64,000 nucleotides of DNA. Origin: Acidovorax soli. GTDB lineage: Bacteria; Pseudomonadota; Gammaproteobacteria; Burkholderiales; Burkholderiaceae_C. The stretch lies in contig NZ_JACHLK010000011.1 of the NCBI RefSeq assembly GCF_014207955.1, positions 162,849 to 226,848 on the forward strand, in the 5' to 3' direction. A program made the position numbers and the translations under genes. Shown here piece after piece: positions 1 to 8,626 of this stretch; within the stretch, counting starts at the first letter, position 1; the number at the start of each line of letters is the position of its first letter. The notes beneath the pieces are model-generated. The model was not told where the DNA came from. It saw only the letters and a program-made list of their open reading frames with translations, and did no database searches.

Positions 1-750
1 CACGCCGGCCGTGACCATGCGGGCGCCAGGCCACTTGGCATGCACCTGACCCAGCGCGTTCTGCAGGGCGCCGTCGAGCACGGGCTCGCCCGAGAGGCGG
101 AAGGCCGAGCCCTCCAGCGTGTACTGCAGCACGGCCCACTGCAGGCCGTCGGCCGCCACCCACAGCTCGCCATCGCGCGGGCGGGCCTGGCTTTGCGCGC
201 CGCGCGCGGCCCACCACTGGGTCCACAGGCCCAGCGGGTCGCCCACCCAGTCGGACAGTCGGGCCTGCACGGCGGGCTGGTACAGGTCCTGCAGGGCCTT
301 TTGCACCAGGGCCGCATCGGGCGTGCCGGCCAGCATGGCGCGCTGCTGCGGGGTGAGCAGGCGTTCGCGCCAGGGCTGGTAGAAGCCGAGCGCGGCGTCC
401 ATGGAGGTCTTTTGCGCCACGGCGTCTTCGCGCAGGCGCGCGCCGGCACCGCTGGCCAGCGACTGGCGCGGCACCTGCACGGCAGCGCGCGCGTCGGCCC
501 ACTCGGCGGCGCCGATCAGCACCACCACCTGGCGCGACATCTGGCCCACCAGTTGCTCGGTGGCCAGGGCCACGTCGGGGGCCTGCTCGTTCACAGGCAA
601 CAAGGCCATCACGTCGGTGTCGATGCCGTCGTGCTTCCAGAACTGCCACTGGTGCAGGCCCACGGCCAGCACCACCAGCAGCCAGGCCAGCGCAGCCATG
701 CGCCAGAGCCCGCCGGGGGCGGCGTCGTGCGCGGGGGTCGCGCCCGTCAT
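1..750 (-). CDS. MMPL/RND-type exporter of the aryl polyene cluster (partial)
   Basis: The 5' end of a large membrane protein is seen; the remainder lies beyond the left edge. One N-terminal membrane helix (about residues 15-33, ending LAVGLHQWQFW) is followed by a long periplasmic stretch, as in MMPL-family transporters. Its ATG overlaps the stop of the LolA-like gene by 3 nt, so it is translated with the aryl polyene operon. In characterised aryl polyene clusters an MMPL protein with a LolA partner is thought to move the lipid-linked polyene to the outer membrane; by order this matches apeM. Family assignment rests on context and topology because the conserved core is outside the window. 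Confidence 0.8.
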   Translation of the reverse strand, partial: MTGATPAHDAAPGGLWRMAALAWLLVVLAVGLHQWQFWKHDGIDTDVMALLPVNEQAPDVALATEQLVGQMSRQVVVLIGAAEWADARAAVQVPRQSLASGAGARLREDAVAQKTSMDAALGFYQPWRERLLTPQQRAMLAGTPDAALVQKALQDLYQPAVQARLSDWVGDPLGLWTQWWAARGAQSQARPRDGELWVAADGLQWAVLQYTLEGSAFRLSGEPVLDGALQNALGQVHAKWPGARMVTAGV

Positions 751-1382
751 TCGAACTGGGCCGCGTCCTGCGGGCGCAGGGCGTTTTCGGCCACGGGCGC
801 GAGGATGCGGATCACACTGGCGTCACCGCGCGCCTCCTGCAGCTTCACCTCCTGCACGAACTGGCTGCCCTGCAGGTCCACCGCGCTGAGCCACTGGGCC
901 AGCGTGGGGTCGCGCGGCACCAGGCGCAGTGACCAGCCCTTGGCTGCCACCTGCCCCGTCACCTCGAAGTGCTGGGCCAGCTCGGCCAGGTTGGCCGACA
1001 TCACGGCGAACAGCATGGCGTTGACGGTGCGCAGCACGGGTTCGTCCTGCGCGCGCATCTGGGTGGTGAGCTTGCCGTCGCTGCCGCGCGACTGCAGGCT
1101 GTCGGGCCGCACCACCAGGGTGGACTCGAAGGGTTTGAGCACATGCCAGACGATGCCCTTGCCGCGCGCCACGATGAAGTCGCCGCTGGAGCGCAGCGGC
1201 TGCTTGAAGCCCTTGACGGTTTTGAGCTGCTCGAACTCGCCACGCACCACGGGCGCATCCTGCACGCGCTGGCGCACCTGGGCCAGCAGCTCCTGCGCGC
1301 CGGGCTCGGCCGCCTGGGCGGGCAGCAGGGCCAGGGCACACAGGGCCAGGGCGAACATGCGGATCCACGGGACCATCTTCAT
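747..1382 (-). CDS. LolA-like outer-membrane lipoprotein carrier
   Basis: This encodes 211 residues with a Sec signal peptide (MKMVPWIRMF then a hydrophobic run ending PAQA-AEP). The mature part has the LolA pattern: an early VVRGEFEQLKTVKGFKQPL segment and later beta strands (FIVARGKGIVWHVLKPFEST). LolA-type proteins are periplasmic carriers of lipids or lipoproteins. Inside an aryl polyene cluster, next to an MMPL exporter, the cargo is probably the polyene lipid. The ATG at 1382 was chosen because it starts the signal peptide and overlaps the thioesterase stop by 4 nt. Position matches apeL. Confidence 0.88.
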   Translation of the reverse strand: MKMVPWIRMFALALCALALLPAQAAEPGAQELLAQVRQRVQDAPVVRGEFEQLKTVKGFKQPLRSSGDFIVARGKGIVWHVLKPFESTLVVRPDSLQSRGSDGKLTTQMRAQDEPVLRTVNAMLFAVMSANLAELAQHFEVTGQVAAKGWSLRLVPRDPTLAQWLSAVDLQGSQFVQEVKLQEARGDASVIRILAPVAENALRPQDAAQFE

Positions 1383-1819
1383 GGCGCCACCCCCAGCCGC
1401 TCCCACAGCACGGACGGGCAGACGAAGCACATGGCGCGGGTCTGCATGTCCACCGCCACCTGGATGGTGTGGGCGCTGTTGACCTTCTGGCCCGTGGCGG
1501 CGTCGGTGATGAGGTAGTCGATGCGCAGGCGGTTCTCCCACTCGGTGATGGTGGCGCGCACCTTGAGCACCTGGCCGAAGGTGGCCGGGCGCACGTATTT
1601 GAGGCGCATGTCCACCACGGGCCAGCCGTAGCCCGATTCGCGCATGCGCGGGTAGTCGTAGTCGAATTTGGCCAGAAGTGCGCTGCGCGCCAGCTCGAGA
1701 AAGCGCACGTAGTGGCCGTGGTAGACGATCTCCATCACGTCGATGTCGTAGAACGCGGGCGTGATCTCGATCTCGTGCGTCAGCCGCTCGCGCGAGGCCA
1801 GCTCTTTCTCAGTGGACAT
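1379..1819 (-). CDS. Hotdog-fold acyl-CoA/acyl-ACP thioesterase (YbgC type)
   Basis: A 146-residue single-domain hotdog protein. The stretch YDIDVMEIVYHGHYVRFLE carries the 4-hydroxybenzoyl-CoA thioesterase signature with the catalytic Asp (DVMEIVYHGHY). It probably hydrolyses or edits acyl thioesters during aryl polyene synthesis and acts in the cytoplasm. It lies 39 bp after the LpxL-like acyltransferase and overlaps the LolA start. By order it corresponds to apeK. The family call is firm; the substrate is inferred from the cluster. Confidence 0.88.
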   Translation of the reverse strand: MSTEKELASRERLTHEIEITPAFYDIDVMEIVYHGHYVRFLELARSALLAKFDYDYPRMRESGYGWPVVDMRLKYVRPATFGQVLKVRATITEWENRLRIDYLITDAATGQKVNSAHTIQVAVDMQTRAMCFVCPSVLWERLGVAP

Positions 1820-1858
1820 GCGCGGGCCTCCGGGCCGATGGGGTGGCGAAAAGGTGAA

Positions 1859-2854
1859 TCATGCGGTGTGCGCAGGGCGCGCGGGCGCGCCTTGCTCCCA
1901 AAAAGGGAAAAAGTTGAACCAGTCGTAGGGCGCCTTGCGCAGCATGCGTTCAAGCTGCTGCGCAAACAGGGTGGCGTACCCGGCCATGGCCTGGTCGCGC
2001 CGGGCACGCGGCAGCAGCACGCGCTCGGCCAGCGGCACGAATTCGACGGCATAGCCGGCGCCCTCGTGCACGCAGCCCATGAAGAACAGCGGGCATTCGA
2101 GCACCGAGGCGAGGATGTAGGGCCCGCAGGGGAACGGTGCCCGGTGGCCGAGGAACGGGGCATGCGTGATGCGGCTTTCGCGCACGGGCACGCGGTCGCC
2201 GGCAATGGCGATGAGCTCGCCGCGTGCCACACGCTCGGCCAGCATCATGGCCGTGGCGGCGTTGAAATCGGTCACCTGCAGCAGCTGCACGCCGCTGTCG
2301 GGCGCCAGGCGCTGCAGCACGCGGTTGAAGCGCTCGGCGTGGGCCGTGTGCACCAGGATGTTCAGGCGCAGGCCCGCGCGCCGCTCGGCCAGGGCGCGGC
2401 ACAGCTCGATGCAGCCCATGTGCGCGGTGACCACCACGGCGCCCTGGCCCCGCTGTGCCAGGGCATCCAGGGCCTCGCGCCCGGTGACGGCCACGCTATC
2501 GAAGCGGTAGCGCCCGCTGAGCGCGAGCAGCTTGTCCAGGATCACCTGGGCAAACATGCGAAAGTGGCGCTGGCTCTGGCGCCAGCCCGGCATGGCGGGC
2601 CACAGGCCATGGGCGGCCTGCATGCGCTGCAGGTACTGCAGCGAGGCGCGGCGCGCCACCGGGCTCACCAGCCAGTAGTAGCCGACGATGGGGTACAGGC
2701 ACAGCAGAAAGGGCCAGCGCCCGAGGAAGCGGTGCACCTGGTAGAGCAGCCACATGCCCGCGACGAAGGTGTTCTCGCCCAGCTGCGCCCAGTGCGGGGC
2801 GGCGGGCGCGGCAGCAGCAGCCTGGGTCTGTGGCTCTGGCGCAGATGCCGTCAT
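1859..2854 (-). CDS. LpxL/HtrB-like lysophospholipid acyltransferase
   Basis: A 331-residue protein with an N-terminal hydrophobic segment (FLLCLYPIVGYYWLV) and a lipid A biosynthesis acyltransferase-like core. AHMGCIEL gives a variant HX4E catalytic box, followed by AIAGDRVPV and a C-terminal APYDWFNFFPFW. It probably attaches an acyl or polyenoyl group to the lipid anchor at the inner membrane. Its ATG overlaps the glycosyltransferase stop by 4 nt. In many aryl polyene clusters a glycosyltransferase and an acyltransferase are fused (ApeJ); here they are two coupled genes. Confidence 0.87.
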   Translation of the reverse strand: MTASAPEPQTQAAAAAPAAPHWAQLGENTFVAGMWLLYQVHRFLGRWPFLLCLYPIVGYYWLVSPVARRASLQYLQRMQAAHGLWPAMPGWRQSQRHFRMFAQVILDKLLALSGRYRFDSVAVTGREALDALAQRGQGAVVVTAHMGCIELCRALAERRAGLRLNILVHTAHAERFNRVLQRLAPDSGVQLLQVTDFNAATAMMLAERVARGELIAIAGDRVPVRESRITHAPFLGHRAPFPCGPYILASVLECPLFFMGCVHEGAGYAVEFVPLAERVLLPRARRDQAMAGYATLFAQQLERMLRKAPYDWFNFFPFWEQGAPARPAHTA

Positions 2855-3630
2855 GCCGCCTGCCCTGCCCCGCGCCGGCCCAGCAGCTTGCGCACCAGCA
2901 GCACGGGGCTGCGCAGCAGCATGCCGCCGAACAGGCGCGTGTGCATGCCCGAGATGAGCACGTTGTCGCGCCACACGCGAAAGTGCGAGAGCCCGTCCTG
3001 CGGGTAGGTGACGGCCGTGCGCTGGGTGATGAAGGGCACGCCCTTCCAGTGCATGCGCACGAGGATCTCGGTGTCGAACTCCATGTGCTTGCCGATGCGC
3101 GCGCCGTCCATCACGCCGATGGCATCGCGCAGCGGGTAGACGCGAAAGCCGCACATCGAGTCTTCGATGTCCAGCGACAAGGTGTTGATCCACACCCACA
3201 CATGGGTGGCGTAGCGGCCGTACAGGCGCGCCTTGGGCACGCTGGCGTCGTAGCGCGGCGCGCCGCAGACCATGGCCTCGGGCCGGGCCCGGGCGAGCGC
3301 GATGAAGGCCGGGATGTCGGCCACGGCGTGCTGGCCGTCGGCGTCGATCTGCAGCGCGTGGCTGTGGCCCGCGGCCAGCGCATGGCGCATGCCGGTCATC
3401 ACGGCGCCGCCCTTGCCCTGGTTCTGCGGCAGGCGCAGCAGCGTGACCGCTGCGCCATGCTGCTGCGCCAGGGCATCGAGCACGGCGGCGCAGCCGGGTT
3501 CGGAGCCGTCGTCCACCAGGATGCAGTGCAGGCCCGCGGCGAGCACGCCCTGCACCATGGCGCCGATGGTCGTCGGGTGGTTGTAGACCGGGATGATGGC
3601 GACGGGGTTGAACGGCATGGCGGTACTCAT
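2851..3630 (-). CDS. Family 2 glycosyltransferase
   Basis: A 259-residue GT-A fold enzyme. It shows PVAIIPVYNHPTTIG at the N-terminus, CILVDDGSE for nucleotide binding, NQGKGGAV, and ALQIDADGQH as the DXD-type metal site. Such dolichyl-phosphate-mannose-synthase-like enzymes transfer a sugar from an NDP-sugar to a lipid. In this operon the product is probably the lipid-linked head group that carries the polyene. It overlaps the ligase gene (ATGA) and the acyltransferase by 4 nt each, indicating translational coupling. Confidence 0.9.
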   Translation of the reverse strand: MSTAMPFNPVAIIPVYNHPTTIGAMVQGVLAAGLHCILVDDGSEPGCAAVLDALAQQHGAAVTLLRLPQNQGKGGAVMTGMRHALAAGHSHALQIDADGQHAVADIPAFIALARARPEAMVCGAPRYDASVPKARLYGRYATHVWVWINTLSLDIEDSMCGFRVYPLRDAIGVMDGARIGKHMEFDTEILVRMHWKGVPFITQRTAVTYPQDGLSHFRVWRDNVLISGMHTRLFGGMLLRSPVLLVRKLLGRRGAGQAA

Positions 3631-5351
3631 GCGGCCCCCTCCCCCTGCACCAGGCGCCCGCTGGCATGCGGCCCGCGGCCGGAGGTCAGCGCAAACTGCA
3701 GCTGGCCCTTGCCGGGCACCCACTGCAGCTGCACCTGGACCCGGTCGCCGGGCAGGATGGGCTGCTGGAACTTGACCACCTCGGCGCGCAGGAAGGCCGC
3801 CGGAATGCCGAAGGCCTGCTGCCCCAAGGTGACCACCCAGTGCAGCTGCGCCACGCCGGGCACGATGGGCGCGCCAGGGAAGTGGCCGTCGAGCACGCGC
3901 AGCCCGGGGTCGACCAGCAGGCTGGCCGTGGCCTGGTGCGCGCTGCGCTCGGTCCATTCGGGCAGGGGCATGAGCGGGCGGAACAGCGCCAGCAGGTCGT
4001 GCTGCGTGGTCTTGCCCTGGGCGTTTTGCGGCAGGGCCGCCACGTAGCGCCAGCTGCGCGGCAGGGCCACGCGGTCCACCACGGGTGCCAGCAGGGCGCG
4101 CAGCGCGTCCCCCATGGGCTTGCGGCCCTGCTGCTGCAGGGCCTGCCAGCCGGCCTCGGTGAGCGCAAGCACCATGCCCACGCGCGCGGCGGCGGGCGGC
4201 GCTTCGAGCACCACGGCCCGGGCAGCCGCCACCCGGTCGCTGGCCAGCAGGGCGTTTTCCATGGCGGTCAGGGAGATGCGCTTTTCGGCGATCTTGGCGA
4301 TGCGGTCGGCCCGGCCCTGCAGCACGAAGCCGGCGCCCCCATCGCCACCGTCTTGCGGCAAGGCGCGGTCGGCCGTCTCCCACCAGGCATCGGCATCGGG
4401 CAGGTGGCCCGAGCGCACCGACAGGCAGCCACTGTCGGCCAGGCGCACCTGCACGCCCGGCAGGGGCTGCCAGGCATCGCCCTGCTCGGCCCGGCGGCGC
4501 CAGGCGATGCCGCCGGTTTCCGAGCTGCCGAACACCTCGGTGGTGGAATGGCCGAGCAAGGCCAGCGCATGGGCCGAGGCCTCGGGCGGCAGCGGGCCGC
4601 CCGACGAGAAGATGCCGCGCAGGCCCTGGGAGGCGGCCGCCCAGTCGAGGTGATCGGGCAGGCGGCTGAGCATGGCGGGGCTGGAGATGAGCAGCGTGGG
4701 GCCGGGCGGGGACAGCTGGGCCACCAGCTCCTCGGGGTAGCGCGCAAACCCGGTGCCCAACAGCCGCCCCGCGGCCAGCGGCCACAGCACACGGAACAGC
4801 AGGCCGTAGATGTGCTGGTGCGAGACGGTGGCCAGCGTGCGCAGGCCCGGTTCGTTGGCCATCGGGCCGAACACCGCCTGCAGCGCATGCACTTCGGCAT
4901 CGAGCTGCGAAAGGTGTTTGACGATGCGTTCGGGCACGCCCGTGGAGCCCGAGGTGAACAGCACCACCTGCGCCGCGCGCATCGAAAGCGGCTGCAACTG
5001 CACCGCCGCCGCGCCCGTTGTATCGGGCACGAGGGCATCCGGCAACTGGCCCGCGCAGGCCTGCACCTGGGGCAGCAGGTGCGCCAGGGTATGGGGCTGC
5101 AGGTCGCTGGCCAGCACCGGCGTCTTGCCCGCATGCCAGGCCCCCCAGAGGGCGGCCGCAAACTGCAGCGGCTCCTCGAAATACAGGCCCACCTCGGTGC
5201 CCTGCACCTGCTGGAAGGCGGCGCACCAGGCCTTGACGGACAGCACCCAGTCCGCGTGCCGCACCGGGCTGCCCGCAGAGGCCGCGACCTCGTGCCCTGC
5301 GGCACGCGCCTGCGGCAGGGCCACCTCGGACAAGGCTGTAAACGTGTTCAC
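3627..5351 (-). CDS. Aryl acyl-ACP/CoA AMP-ligase fused to ApeI-like dehydratase
   Basis: A 574-residue two-domain protein. Residues about 1-440 form an ANL adenylating enzyme (TSGSTG at about 133-138, then FGSSETGG and a GRADRIAKIAEKRIS hinge). Residues about 460-574 form a hotdog dehydratase domain with VLDGHFPGAPIVPGV, the FabZ/FabA-like active-site region. Known functions: the ligase activates the aromatic starter, for example 4-hydroxybenzoate, onto a carrier protein, and the dehydratase forms the double bond in each elongation cycle. In other clusters these are two genes (apeH and apeI). The ATG at 5351 is preceded by GGAG-like sequence (CCAAGAATCAGGAATCG), only a weak ribosome site. 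Confidence 0.88.
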   Translation of the reverse strand: MNTFTALSEVALPQARAAGHEVAASAGSPVRHADWVLSVKAWCAAFQQVQGTEVGLYFEEPLQFAAALWGAWHAGKTPVLASDLQPHTLAHLLPQVQACAGQLPDALVPDTTGAAAVQLQPLSMRAAQVVLFTSGSTGVPERIVKHLSQLDAEVHALQAVFGPMANEPGLRTLATVSHQHIYGLLFRVLWPLAAGRLLGTGFARYPEELVAQLSPPGPTLLISSPAMLSRLPDHLDWAAASQGLRGIFSSGGPLPPEASAHALALLGHSTTEVFGSSETGGIAWRRRAEQGDAWQPLPGVQVRLADSGCLSVRSGHLPDADAWWETADRALPQDGGDGGAGFVLQGRADRIAKIAEKRISLTAMENALLASDRVAAARAVVLEAPPAAARVGMVLALTEAGWQALQQQGRKPMGDALRALLAPVVDRVALPRSWRYVAALPQNAQGKTTQHDLLALFRPLMPLPEWTERSAHQATASLLVDPGLRVLDGHFPGAPIVPGVAQLHWVVTLGQQAFGIPAAFLRAEVVKFQQPILPGDRVQVQLQWVPGKGQLQFALTSGRGPHASGRLVQGEGAA

Positions 5352-5424
5352 TTGCTCGATTCCTGATTCTTGGAGTTGTTGGACAGGGACGGGGAAAAAA
5401 AGTCGCTTGGCTCTGCCCAGCGCT

Positions 5425-5988
5425 CTACTGCGGCCCCAGGGTCAGCGCCCCGCGCCGGCGCACCCACTGGCGCACCAGCCACTCGCCGCCCATCAGGCAG
5501 CCCATGAGCACATAGGCCACAAGCCCGTTGTACAGCGCCCAGGTGGCATCGCTGCACCAGGCGGCGGTGTAGGCCGCGGCAGCGCCGTTGGCCACGAAGA
5601 ACGCGCACCACACGGCGGTCACCTTGCGCGTGTAGCGCACGCCGGACTCGGGCAGATCGGGCTGGGTGATGCGGGCCACGCGCTCGATCACCGTAGGCGG
5701 GTAGCGCAGGCTCACCGCGAACACCACCAGCAGCACGGCGTTGACCAGCACCGGATAGAGCTTGACGGCCAGGGCATCGGCGCGCCACCAGGAGGCCAGC
5801 GCCAGCACGGCCGCGCCCGAGGCCACGGCCCACCAGAAGCGCTGGCGCGTGGCCACGGCGCGCAGCACGGCCAGCAGCACCAGCAGCACGGCCAGCCACT
5901 GCGGCGCCACGCGGCCCATGGCCAGGTACACGCCCAGCGGGTACAGCACCGTCAGCACCACCAGCACGGCGGTCACAAGCTTGTGCAT
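5425..5988 (-). CDS. Aryl polyene cluster membrane protein (COG4648-like)
   Basis: A 187-residue polytopic inner-membrane protein with about five hydrophobic helices (LVTAVLVVLTVLYPLG; LAVLLVLLAVLRAVAT; FWWAVASGAAVLALAS; LYPVLVNAVLLVVFAV; CAFFVANGAAAAYTAAW). It belongs to the short membrane protein found between the carrier proteins and the ligase in aryl polyene clusters (apeG position). Its biochemical role is not established. The assignment rests on topology and on its place between the second carrier protein and the ligase-dehydratase. Confidence 0.75.
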   Translation of the reverse strand: MHKLVTAVLVVLTVLYPLGVYLAMGRVAPQWLAVLLVLLAVLRAVATRQRFWWAVASGAAVLALASWWRADALAVKLYPVLVNAVLLVVFAVSLRYPPTVIERVARITQPDLPESGVRYTRKVTAVWCAFFVANGAAAAYTAAWCSDATWALYNGLVAYVLMGCLMGGEWLVRQWVRRRGALTLGPQ

Positions 5989-6016
5989 GATGATGGCCGG
6001 CCGCCTGCCCGCGCGC

Positions 6017-6277
6017 TCAGGCCGGGGAGGCGGCGTCGTTCACCAGGCGGTGCAGGGCGTCGACCACGTCCTGCACCGTGCGCACGGACTTGAAGGCGTC
6101 GGCGTTCAGGCGCTTGCCCACCCAGGGCTTGAGCTGCACGATCAGGTCCACCGCATCGATGCTGTCGATGTCCAGGTCGTCGTACAGGCGGGCCTCGGGC
6201 GTGATGCGGTCGGCGTCGATTTCGAACGTCTCCTGCAGGATCGCGGCGATGCGTTCGTAGATGGCTTCTTTGTTCAT
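6017..6277 (-). CDS. Acyl carrier protein (second of pair)
   Basis: An 86-residue acyl carrier protein. DIDSIDAVDL contains the serine that would carry 4'-phosphopantetheine, and the rest is the expected acidic four-helix bundle. It starts 35 bp after the other carrier protein gene. In characterised aryl polyene systems two carrier proteins (ApeE and ApeF) share the growing chain with distinct starter and elongation roles; which is which here cannot be told from sequence. Confidence 0.93.
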   Translation of the reverse strand: MNKEAIYERIAAILQETFEIDADRITPEARLYDDLDIDSIDAVDLIVQLKPWVGKRLNADAFKSVRTVQDVVDALHRLVNDAASPA

Positions 6278-6312
6278 GTCGTATTTTCCGTGAATGCCAC
6301 TCGCTTCGTCAG

Positions 6313-6573
6313 TCAGTGCGTGCGGCTGGCGGCCACGAAGGCGGCCAGCGCCTGCACGCTGCCAAAGTGCTTGCGCGTCTGCTCCGAGTCGGCCGACATG
6401 CTCAGGCCGTAGCGCTTTTGCAGGGCCAGGCCGAGCTCCAGCGCGTCGATGGAGTCGAGGCCCAGGCCCTCGACGAACAGCGGCGCTGCGGGGTCGATGT
6501 CTTCGGGCGCGATGTCTTCGAGCGCCAGGCTGGAGATGATGATTTCCTTGATTTCTTGCTCAAGTTGAAGCAC
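6313..6573 (-). CDS. Acyl carrier protein (first of pair)
   Basis: An 86-residue acyl carrier protein beginning MLQLEQEIKEIIISSL. GLDSIDALEL holds the phosphopantetheine serine. It differs clearly from the neighbouring carrier protein, so the two are not a recent tandem duplication. The start overlaps the end of the upstream acyltransferase by 14 nt, which suggests coupled translation. Role: tethers intermediates of the polyene chain in the cytoplasm. Confidence 0.93.
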   Translation of the reverse strand: MLQLEQEIKEIIISSLALEDIAPEDIDPAAPLFVEGLGLDSIDALELGLALQKRYGLSMSADSEQTRKHFGSVQALAAFVAASRTH

Positions 6574-7336
6574 AGGCAGGTCCCTTGAAAAGTTGTACGG
6601 ACAGGTGCTCGGTCACATGGCGCGCAGCCAGGGAATCGCTGGCAGCCGAGTCACAGAATTCTTCCACCGCGATATCGGGCCGCACCTCGATGGTGAAGTG
6701 CGGCTTGCGCACGGGCACCCTCCACCACGGCGTGCCCTTGGTCAGCATGGGCAGGCTGCTGTGGATGTGCACGGGCGTGATGTCGATGCGCCCTTTCACG
6801 GCCACATGGGCCGCGCCGCGCTGCAGCTTGACCTTGCCGTGCAGCGGCGTGCGCGTGCCTTCGGGGAAGATGATGAGGTTGTTGCCATCCTGGAGCGAGC
6901 GCACGCAGTCCTTCAGCAGGCCCGCGCCGTCGCCATTGGTGATGAAGCCCGCGGCCCGGATCGGGCCGCGCGTGAACGGGTTGCGCGCCAGCGCCTCCTT
7001 GACGATGCAGTCCGCATGGCGCACGAAGGAGATCAGGAACACCACGTCGATCAGTGAGGGGTGGTTGGCCAGGATCAAGAGGCCCCGGCGCTGCAGGCGT
7101 TCGCGTCCATGCACCTCGTACGAGATCACGCCCACGAAGTTCATGAGCCCCACGAAGCAGCGAAAGCTGTGGTGGATGATGGTCTGGCACAGCTGCTTCT
7201 GGCGCGCGGCCCCGCGCACGAAGAGCATGGCCACGGGGCACACGACGATGCCCAGCACGATGCCCCCCAGGCCGAACACGGAAAAACAGAAACCCGTGGC
7301 CACGATGCGCCAGGCCCGGTTGATCGCTTCACGCAT
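6560..7336 (-). CDS. PlsC-like 1-acylglycerol-3-phosphate acyltransferase
   Basis: A 258-residue membrane-associated acyltransferase. After N-terminal hydrophobic helices (FCFSVFGLGGIVLGIVV) it has ANHPSLIDVVF, the PlsC-type HX4D catalytic box, and IIFPEGTRTPL, the acyl-acceptor binding motif. It probably acylates the lipid anchor of the aryl polyene. It overlaps the ketosynthase-like gene by 8 nt upstream and the carrier protein by 14 nt downstream. Position matches apeD. Confidence 0.88.
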   Translation of the reverse strand: MREAINRAWRIVATGFCFSVFGLGGIVLGIVVCPVAMLFVRGAARQKQLCQTIIHHSFRCFVGLMNFVGVISYEVHGRERLQRRGLLILANHPSLIDVVFLISFVRHADCIVKEALARNPFTRGPIRAAGFITNGDGAGLLKDCVRSLQDGNNLIIFPEGTRTPLHGKVKLQRGAAHVAVKGRIDITPVHIHSSLPMLTKGTPWWRVPVRKPHFTIEVRPDIAVEEFCDSAASDSLAARHVTEHLSVQLFKGPACAST

Positions 7337-8090
7337 GCACACGCTCCCACATCCATTGGCCTGACGCATGGCCGTGTACCAGGTTCTTGCGTTCACCCTG
7401 CAGCAGAAAATGCAGCGCATCGAGCCCATGCGGCAAGGCCACCGTCTCGCCGCGCCCATCGGCCTCGCCCGGCGCATCGATGGCCTGCAGCGCAAAGCCC
7501 GCTTCGCCAGGCTGCAGGGGCGCCAGCCGCACAGCCCAGGCGTATTCGGCCACGGGCTCATCGTGGAAGACGGTGTAGTCGGGCGGCAGCAGCTCGTCAT
7601 AGCAGACCAGCAACACCTCGCCGAAGGCCTCGGCATCGTGCAGCAGGCCCAAGGCCTCGACGAGGCCGGCCTCGGGCACGCAGTGCGAAGACGCGACGCA
7701 GACCGCGTTGGCGCGCATGCCGCGCAGGATGGAGTGCTGCGCGCCCACGGCGTTGTGCACCGACAGGCCGAAGGCGGTGGGCGACAGGGGTTCATCTTGG
7801 GCCTGCGAGCGCAGCAGTGCCAGCGCCTTGTCGGCATCGCCATAGCGCGATGCCCAGACCACGGGAATGTCGGCCCCCTGTTCGGGCGGCAGCACGCTGT
7901 CGGCCACGGCAACGGCCATCTTCGCCAGGTGGCCCAGCCGGCGCCGCGCCATGGCGGGCACATGGGGCAGCTCGACCACGGTGTCGCCCACGGGGCACAC
8001 CGGTGCCTGGGCCCACTGCAGCCATTGCTCCTGACTTTGCAGGCCTGGTGCTATCGCAGCCCACGCCCGAACGGCGAACGCAGCGCGCAC
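7329..8090 (-). CDS. Beta-ketoacyl synthase-like protein, first gene of the operon
   Basis: A protein of about 253 residues resembling only the N-terminal half of a ketosynthase (Ketoacyl-synt_2 type; TAFGLSVHNAVGAQHSIL). No clear catalytic Cys with the usual flanking residues is seen, so it may be a chain-length-factor-like or non-condensing partner (apeC position). I place the start at a GTG at 8090 because GGGAGAGG precedes it directly. An in-frame GTG at 8138 would add 16 residues (MCAVHTPSNQRNRERA) that do not look like the family. Dedicated ketosynthases and ketoreductase are expected beyond the left edge. Confidence 0.72.
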   Translation of the reverse strand: MRAAFAVRAWAAIAPGLQSQEQWLQWAQAPVCPVGDTVVELPHVPAMARRRLGHLAKMAVAVADSVLPPEQGADIPVVWASRYGDADKALALLRSQAQDEPLSPTAFGLSVHNAVGAQHSILRGMRANAVCVASSHCVPEAGLVEALGLLHDAEAFGEVLLVCYDELLPPDYTVFHDEPVAEYAWAVRLAPLQPGEAGFALQAIDAPGEADGRGETVALPHGLDALHFLLQGERKNLVHGHASGQWMWERVHA

Positions 8091-8120
8091 AGCCCTCTCC
8101 CGATTTCTTTGATTGCTTGG

Positions 8121-8139
8121 CGTGTGTACGGCACACACG
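8121..8139. promoter_or_regulatory. Palindrome in the leader of the aryl polyene operon
   Basis: CGTGTGT and ACACACG form a perfect 7-bp inverted repeat separated by ACGGC, 31 bp upstream of the chosen start. A GAGATAAT-like -10 box lies just upstream in the gene direction (around 8143-8150). It could be an operator or a 5' leader hairpin. Function is inferred only. Confidence 0.35.
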
Positions 8140-8312
8140 GGGCAATTATCTCAGAATCCCCCTTGGCGGCGACAGTTTTGCTGTTACATGTGCACACAAA
8201 CAGACGCTCTGCCGGACCTGCACACGCCCACACAAAGGGTTACATCAGATCCACCCAAATGGGGGATGCCATGGAGCGTTGCATCCGGGCGACAAAGGAC
8301 GGCCGCCCCGCC

Positions 8313-8621
8313 CTACTCTTCGAAGCCGAAGCCCACCGCCGACACCCCGGCCGCGCTCGCCCGGGCCACCAGGTACTGGCCCGGCCCGACCACGATGGCC
8401 GTGCGCTCGAGCACGCCCGAGGGCGGCAGGTAGGCGTCGTACTCGATCCACTCCGCGTCAGTGGGTGTGGCGGCCGCGGCAAGGGCCACGCGGGCCAGCA
8501 CGGCCGAGGCGCTGCGGTTGACCAGCGACAGCGTGAGCGTCCCGGTCTGGGAGGCGGGCTGGTAGAGGGGGGTGGCCGTGGCCGCAGCCAGGTCCATTGC
8601 AAAAAGACGTCCGTTGGCCAT
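8313..8621 (-). CDS. Small phage virion/tail-associated protein, unknown
   Basis: A 102-residue protein starting MANGRLFAMDLAAATATPLY. It is predicted all-beta with no membrane segment or signal peptide. It follows the fibre-like gene by 5 bp and is the last gene of the virion module. Small beta-rich proteins at this position in phages are often capsid decorations or tail accessory proteins. No family is recognised. Confidence 0.6.
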   Translation of the reverse strand: MANGRLFAMDLAAATATPLYQPASQTGTLTLSLVNRSASAVLARVALAAAATPTDAEWIEYDAYLPPSGVLERTAIVVGPGQYLVARASAAGVSAVGFGFEE

Positions 8622-8626
8622 GTCGA

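Noticed and set aside
40..1482. A 480-codon plus-strand frame over the start of the aryl polyene genes
   Set aside because: Composition is Ala/Gly/His-rich without any motif, and it lies antisense to overlapping genes with clear families (LolA, thioesterase, exporter).
8139..8312. A gene between the aryl polyene operon and the fibre-type module
   Set aside because: Only short frames without motifs; the stretch reads as leader and intergenic DNA.
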